Virus record (IMG/VR): IMGVR_UViG_3300020176_000013
Location: 1 to 64,000 of that record
Reading direction: 5' to 3' (one strand)
Origin: a virus
DNA: 64,000 bases
A program made the position numbers and the translations under genes. Below are positions 63,012 through 64,000 of this stretch, one piece after another. The notes under the pieces are model-generated. The model searched no databases, was not told where the DNA came from, and worked only from the letters and a program-made list of their open reading frames with translations. The number at the start of each line of letters is the position of its first letter. The stretch's first letter is position 1.

Positions 63012-64000
63012 GTGGCTGGTAGAGTACCTATAATTCCAGGAGTCCCAACTCCAAGCGATCCACAATGTGCATTAACTTATTGTGGAAGAATTATCGCACA
63101 AGTAGATTGTATTAAATGGATAGTACAAGGTACTTCTGCATGCATTGATATTCAATTATTTAATGCTAATGATAAACCACTTAATCTTGATACTATATGT
63201 GATATACACGTTCAACTAACAAATGAGTTAGAATGTGTTGTTGCAAATTTTTGGTATCCTGATGTTCCTTCTGGGTCAAAGGGATTCCTTATAGACATCT
63301 TACAATATACTGATACCTCGGGTACAATTTATAATGAAGGTTTAATTAGAATCTGCCTACCTTCCAGCTGTACATATGTTTCACCTGGAAATATAATGGC
63401 TGAAATACTTCTAACTGAATGTGGAGGAAATACTGGAGATCCAACTGGCGTAGGTCCTACTGGTGCATTACCAACCGGATCCGCTGAAATTTATGGAATT
63501 CCATGTTTATGGGTTGCTACGATTGTTGAATCTAAGATTGCACAAAATGGTGGTGATAGTGGATGTTATCCAGGCTATGTACCCGGTGGAGGTGGATCTG
63601 GTGGTGGAGGTGGATCTGTTTCAGGTTCTGTTGGTGCAACCGGTCAACAAGGTCCACAAGGCCCACGAGGATTTATTGGGGCCACTGGTATAGGTGGAAG
63701 CGGCGGAGGAAATGATGGTGCAACTGGTGTTCAGGGACCACAGGGACCACAGGGACCAATCGGTGCGACTGGTTTAACTGGTCTACAAGGTGCAACTGGA
63801 GCTGATGGTGTAGGTTCTACTGGAGCTACTGGTCTGCAAGGTCCAATTGGTGCAACTGGAGCTGATGGGGTAGGTTCTACTGGAGCTACTGGTCCGCAAG
63901 GAGAAATTGGTGCCACTGGTGTTCAGGGTCCAATTGGTGCAACTGGAGCTGATGGTGTAGGTTCTACTGGAGCTACTGGTGTTCAAGGACCACAAGGTGA
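63012..64000 (+). CDS. Collagen-like virion fibre protein, 3' partial
   Basis: A GTG at 63012 (the frame has a stop at 63009-63011) opens a reading frame that runs off the window end. Residues 1-200 are a Cys-containing globular part ([20 protein letters not shown]). After a Gly/Ser linker ([11 protein letters not shown] type) follow G-x-y repeats such as [20 protein letters not shown], a collagen-like triple helix as in phage tail and head fibres. The repeat [12 protein letters not shown] recurs. It is probably an adhesin or tail fibre and would trimerise. The end is outside the window. Confidence 0.75.
   Translation, partial: MAGRVPIIPGVPTPSDPQCALTYCGRIIAQVDCIKWIVQGTSACIDIQLFNANDKPLNLDTICDIHVQLTNELECVVANFWYPDVPSGSKGFLIDILQYTDTSGTIYNEGLIRICLPSSCTYVSPGNIMAEILLTECGGNTGDPTGVGPTGALPTGSAEIYGIPCLWVATIVESKIAQNGGDSGCYPGYVPGGGGSGGGGGSVSGSVGATGQQGPQGPRGFIGATGIGGSGGGNDGATGVQGPQGPQGPIGATGLTGLQGATGADGVGSTGATGLQGPIGATGADGVGSTGATGPQGEIGATGVQGPIGATGADGVGSTGATGVQGPQG
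63789..63980 (+). repeat. 45-bp repeats encoding collagen-like units
   Basis: Three near-identical 45-bp units at 63789-63833, 63849-63893 and 63936-63980, each reading [15 protein letters not shown]. Spacing is 60 and 87 bp. Such repeats expand and contract easily. Confidence 0.8.

Noticed and set aside
63789-63980. CRISPR-like regularly spaced repeats
   Set aside because: The three 45-bp units are in frame within a collagen-like gene, with unequal spacing and no unique spacers or cas genes.
63731-63995. Minus-strand Pro/Ser-rich frames near the window end
   Set aside because: Reverse reading of the collagen-like G-x-y repeats on the plus strand.
1-64000. tRNA genes, CRISPR arrays, integrase or attachment sites
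   Set aside because: Gaps between genes are nearly all below 90 bases and none contains a cloverleaf-like sequence; no integrase or repressor is present. A virulent phage is assumed.

Overview
The window is a 64-kb piece of a low-GC (about one third G+C), almost gapless T4-like myovirus genome. Recognisable T4-type proteins include the sliding clamp (gp45), half of a family B DNA polymerase (gp43), UvsX, gp41 helicase, gp46/gp47, gp44 clamp loader, 5'-nuclease, topoisomerase gp39/gp52, late sigma factor gp55, gp4, gp15, portal gp20, prohead protease gp21, major capsid gp23, terminase gp16/gp17, sheath gp18, tube gp19 and a gp26-like hub protein. Starts lack Shine-Dalgarno sequences and sit behind A-rich leaders, and one promoter has the TAnnTTTG -7 element of Bacteroidetes. 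Both point to a Bacteroidetes (probably Flavobacteriia) host; this is inference.

Layout: 1-7.0 kb, sugar and glycan genes (phosphotransferase-like, FkbM and other methyltransferases, nucleotidyltransferase, epimerase, glycosyltransferases) with a C5-cytosine methyltransferase. 7.0-17.6 kb, cyclophilin and replication/recombination genes, interrupted by a tandem glycosyltransferase pair joined by an A9 frameshift site. 17.7-29.2 kb, head and neck genes. 29.2-30.0 kb, the only minus-strand gene. 30.0-35.3 kb, clamp loader, 5'-nuclease, a glycosyltransferase and small genes. 35.3-48.9 kb, terminase (with an embedded GroES-like gene), sheath, tube, hub and a 1101-aa tape measure. 49.0-52.6 kb, exonuclease and a cluster of small unknown genes. 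52.7-58.8 kb, topoisomerase and nucleotide metabolism. 58.8-64.0 kb, an ATP-grasp protein, a degenerate phosphoesterase, an ECF-type sigma factor, a nuclease and the start of a collagen-like fibre gene.

The most interesting thing I see is a three-tier promoter system. (i) Two copies of a TTCCCAA...TTTGTATTATATTT element precede the small-gene cluster and the phosphoesterase/ECF sigma operon. (ii) Eleven sites have AAC placed 20-21 nt before TATAAA or TATAAT. They precede the clamp, polymerase, uvsX, helicase, gp55, gp44, a gp62 candidate, exonuclease, topoisomerase, and nucleotide-metabolism genes. That geometry is typical of ECF sigma factors, and the phage encodes one. (iii) Eleven AATATATAA(A/T) (one GATATATAAA) sites, mostly 23-27 nt before late and structural genes, fit gp55. 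An early -> ECF sigma (middle) -> gp55 (late) cascade is my inference.

Other points: a ThyA-family enzyme with Asp at the position that selects dCMP, a split DNA polymerase, two candidate recoding sites, a protease-scaffold fusion with 14-residue repeats and an internal start, and three proteins with capsid-targeting-like N-termini, one of them an ATP-grasp enzyme.
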